Assembly (NCBI GenBank): GCA_947499935.1
Contig: CANMQH010000001.1
Coordinates: 62,001 to 126,000, forward strand
DNA: 64,000 bases
Source of the DNA: an uncultured Algibacter sp.
GTDB lineage: Bacteria > Bacteroidota > Bacteroidia > Flavobacteriales > Flavobacteriaceae
Direction: 5' to 3'
Positions 62,521-64,000 of this stretch are shown here, piece by piece. Under the pieces are notes generated by a model. That model made no database searches. It was not told the DNA's origin and was given only the letters and a program-made list of their open reading frames with translations. Numbering within the stretch: the stretch's first letter is position 1; each line of letters begins with the position of its first letter. Position numbers and translations under genes: made by a program.

Positions 62521-63138
62521 TTAAATATAAAGTTTAACAGCTTGGAAAAACGCTACAAGTACCAACAATACGCCAGTAATCTTGTTAACTATAACAGAGG
62601 TGTTATTGACTTTGTTTTTAATTAATTTACTACATATACTATAAAGATATAGTGTTAGTAATTTTCCCAAATACACGCCCAAAAAGAATAGGAGTAGCGT
62701 TACAAATGAAGAATGTAATGAGAGCATAATATATTTATTATTAATTATGCTAAATGCTATAACCCAATATATTAATACAGGAGGGTTTAAAATACCTAAA
62801 AAAAAACCAGTAGCATATTTAGATTGCGTAAGTCTTATTCGTTTTGTAGTTTCAGAATGTTTTTTGAAAAATAAATATAAGCCAATAAGCCCCAAAGCAA
62901 AAATAATAATAACTTGAAGCCATGTATTATGGTTAAAGAAGTCTATAAGCATCATGTTGTATTGTAATGCACAAAACGATAAGATAACTTCTGCTATTCC
63001 TGCAGCTAAAGCAATTTTAAAGGCTTTGGTTACATTTTCCTTTAGTGTTGTATTTATTACGGCAATGTTAGATGCTCCCAGCGGTAGCGCTCCGAGAGTA
63101 GATGTTAAAAGTCCTAAAAGTAAATAAACAAAAATCAT
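62521..63138 (-). CDS. LysE/RhtB-family amino-acid exporter
   Basis: 205 residues with six hydrophobic helices and the LysE start motif LLTSTLGALPLGASNIAVI (about 11-29), plus FFLGILNPPVLIYWV. The family exports amino acids or similar small molecules. The start codon lies in a perfect 66-base duplication, so the same start-codon-containing sequence occurs twice. The upstream copy opens a 5-codon frame (MIYEI then stop). The gene start is assigned to the downstream ATG at 63138. Confidence 0.85.
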   Translation of the reverse strand: MIFVYLLLGLLTSTLGALPLGASNIAVINTTLKENVTKAFKIALAAGIAEVILSFCALQYNMMLIDFFNHNTWLQVIIIFALGLIGLYLFFKKHSETTKRIRLTQSKYATGFFLGILNPPVLIYWVIAFSIINNKYIMLSLHSSFVTLLLFFLGVYLGKLLTLYLYSICSKLIKNKVNNTSVIVNKITGVLLVLVAFFQAVKLYI

Positions 63139-63266
63139 AAATAATTTGTAGAAGAAGCCTTTAAAAACTTACACAGAAATCAATATTTATATCTCATAAA
63201 TCATAAATAATTTGTAGAAGAAGCCTTTAAAAACTTACACAGAAATCAATATTTATATCTCATAAA
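63132..63266. repeat. Perfect 66-base tandem duplication upstream of the LysE gene
   Basis: 63135-63200 and 63201-63266 are identical, with a further 3-base match on the left. The unit contains ATGAT (minus strand), the leader sequence and the likely upstream region of the LysE gene. It is a direct tandem repeat without inverted ends, so it looks like a recent slippage or recombination duplication. Confidence 0.9.
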
Positions 63267-63539
63267 TTTTGAAATGATTCATCATAAATTTGAGTTGTAC
63301 TTTCCTTAGATGAAATAGGAAATAAAAGTATAACTACAATTTTAGATTTTGTTTAAATTATTAATTATCAAAACAACTAATTTAATCCGTTATTTTAAGT
63401 CTATTAGGTTTTGTAGTTTCTATTAGGAATTAGAGATATTTAACGCAAAGAAGCATGTAGCGTCATTATATTTGAAATAAAAAACCGTATACAAAAGTTT
63501 TGTATACGGCTATAATATGTGGGTTTAAAAGATAAGAAA
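63139..63539. other. 401-base intergenic region upstream of the LysE gene
   Basis: It holds the 66-base duplication, an A/T-rich stretch of about 220 bases without visible genes, and at its right end the rpsU terminator (63484-63508). No clear TAnnTTTG box on the minus strand was found. No RNA gene recognised. Confidence 0.5.
63484..63508 (-). terminator. Terminator of rpsU
   Basis: CCGTATACAAAA (63484-63495) pairs perfectly with TTTTGTATACGG (63497-63508). The A-run at 63478-63483 gives the U-tract on the minus strand. It lies 31 bases past the rpsU stop codon. Confidence 0.8.
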
Positions 63540-63734
63540 TTAAACTTCTTCTTGATCTCTTAAATTTTGAATGTATTCTGCTTTTTGAACTTCGCGACGT
63601 CTTTTAACAGATGGTTTTGTAAAGAATTGTCCATCTCTTAAGTTTTGCATTACTTTAATGTTTCTGTGCTTACGCTTGTAACGTTTTAAAGCACGCTCAA
63701 TATTTTCGCCGTCTTTAACTATTATCTTTAACAT
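63540..63734 (-). CDS. rpsU: 30S ribosomal protein bS21
   Basis: 64 residues: MLKIIVKDGENIERALKRYK, basic middle, KPSVKRRREVQKAEYIQNL. In the Bacteroidota, bS21 with bS6 and bS18 helps hide the anti-Shine-Dalgarno tail of 16S rRNA. The 25 bases before the ATG contain no strong AGGAGG-like sequence; an AAAGA is the closest. Monocistronic with its own terminator. Confidence 0.95.
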   Translation of the reverse strand: MLKIIVKDGENIERALKRYKRKHRNIKVMQNLRDGQFFTKPSVKRRREVQKAEYIQNLRDQEEV

Positions 63735-63870
63735 AATTATCTTTTAATTAATTCTATTCTTTAGGTGTTTAATTTCCTAATAATAAGTTTGCAAAATTTG
63801 GGCTTTTTATTTAAAAAACCTAATAATTTAAAGTTTAATTTAAAAAACTAATAAAAACCTAAAACTACGT

Positions 63871-64000
63871 CTATTTTACAGAGTCTTTAACCTTTTTCTT
63901 TTTATTACCAAACAGGCCGTCAAGGGCATTTTTTACTGTGTTGGTGGTATTATTGGTTTTTGTAGAATCTGTTTTGGTTTTTTGACCTCCAATAATACCG
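63871..64000 (-). CDS. C-terminal end of an unidentified protein
   Basis: Reading the minus strand from the window edge gives 42 codons and a TAG at 63871-63873. The sequence is Lys/Thr/Asn-rich (GIIGGQKTKTDSTKTNNTTN, then LFGNKKKKVKDSVK). Such tails are found on AsmA-like proteins of flavobacteria, but this piece alone does not decide. The 5' part lies outside the window. Confidence 0.5.
   Translation of the reverse strand, partial: GIIGGQKTKTDSTKTNNTTNTVKNALDGLFGNKKKKVKDSVK

Overview
The window is a piece of a low-GC chromosome from a marine-type member of the Bacteroidota, most likely family Flavobacteriaceae. This rests on gene content (SprA, RemB, PorG-like and PorP/SprF components of the type IX secretion/gliding system; the split MacB-type exporter; the NifU-like protein with a doubled N-terminus), on the near absence of Shine-Dalgarno sequences, and on promoters of the Bacteroidota type (TTTG, about 20 bases, TAnnTTTG). 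No tRNA, rRNA, phage, IS element or CRISPR array was seen. It reads as ordinary core chromosome with a few small dispersed repeats.

Layout. 1-882: 3' end of a beta-helix protein, then an HxlR regulator and a 366-base gap. 1709-12411: malic enzyme maeB, then ruvA, the giant T9SS translocon gene sprA (7.3 kb) and gcvH. 12404-16787: a VanZ-like protein, two TonB-type energy transducers and the gliding/outer-membrane protein gene remB, which carries its own TonB-like N-terminal domain. 16904-17785: a secreted metallo-beta-lactamase-fold hydrolase. 17933-23379: a cytochrome oxidase maturation and subunit operon (heme O synthase, two subunit III proteins, subunit IV, a thioredoxin-fold protein without the copper cysteines, SCO1, DUF420 and a small CxxC membrane protein). 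23447-29189: a five-gene tripartite exporter (ATPase, two permeases, adaptor, TolC). 29223-38145: redox and envelope housekeeping genes (TlpA-like thioredoxin, TsaB, MscS, DUF1304, a DUF255 lipoprotein, dodecin, NifU-like protein, PorP/SprF, a VWA lipoprotein, a rhodanese).

38349-42705: a TPR histidine kinase, a DUF4349 membrane protein and a LytTR response regulator packed with no gaps, followed by a heptanucleotide repeat and a gamma-carbonic anhydrase. 42996-51232 (minus strand): murI, two OmpH/Skp chaperones, bamA, uppS, a PorG-like DUF6089 protein, NAD kinase and a CBS protein. This is an envelope-biogenesis block whose order matches the porG-uppS-bamA-ompH arrangement known from Porphyromonas. 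51395-54671: pdxJ, an alpha/beta hydrolase, a MORN-repeat/TonB-domain fusion and a holin-like membrane protein. 54814-58267: trigger factor, clpP and clpX. 58407-63734: an OmpA/PD40 protein, a GH3-family enzyme, DUF2797, a LysE-type exporter and rpsU. The window ends in the C-terminus of an unidentified protein.

The least explained items are the repeats. (i) A roughly 100-base intergenic element occurs twice in opposite orientation, with 41 identical bases lying against gene ends. (ii) A MITE-like unit of about 160 bases has perfect 21-base inverted ends. (iii) A 53/54-base repeat occurs at 33.9 and 53.0 kb. (iv) There are five tandem AATAACC units. (v) A perfect 66-base tandem duplication covers the start codon of the LysE gene. 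(vi) A perfect 58-base palindrome sits between clpX and its convergent neighbour. On the protein side, four genes share a TonB-C-terminal-like module with a conserved cysteine pair, and two of these are fused to quite different partners. I found no strong case for a wholly new multi-gene system.
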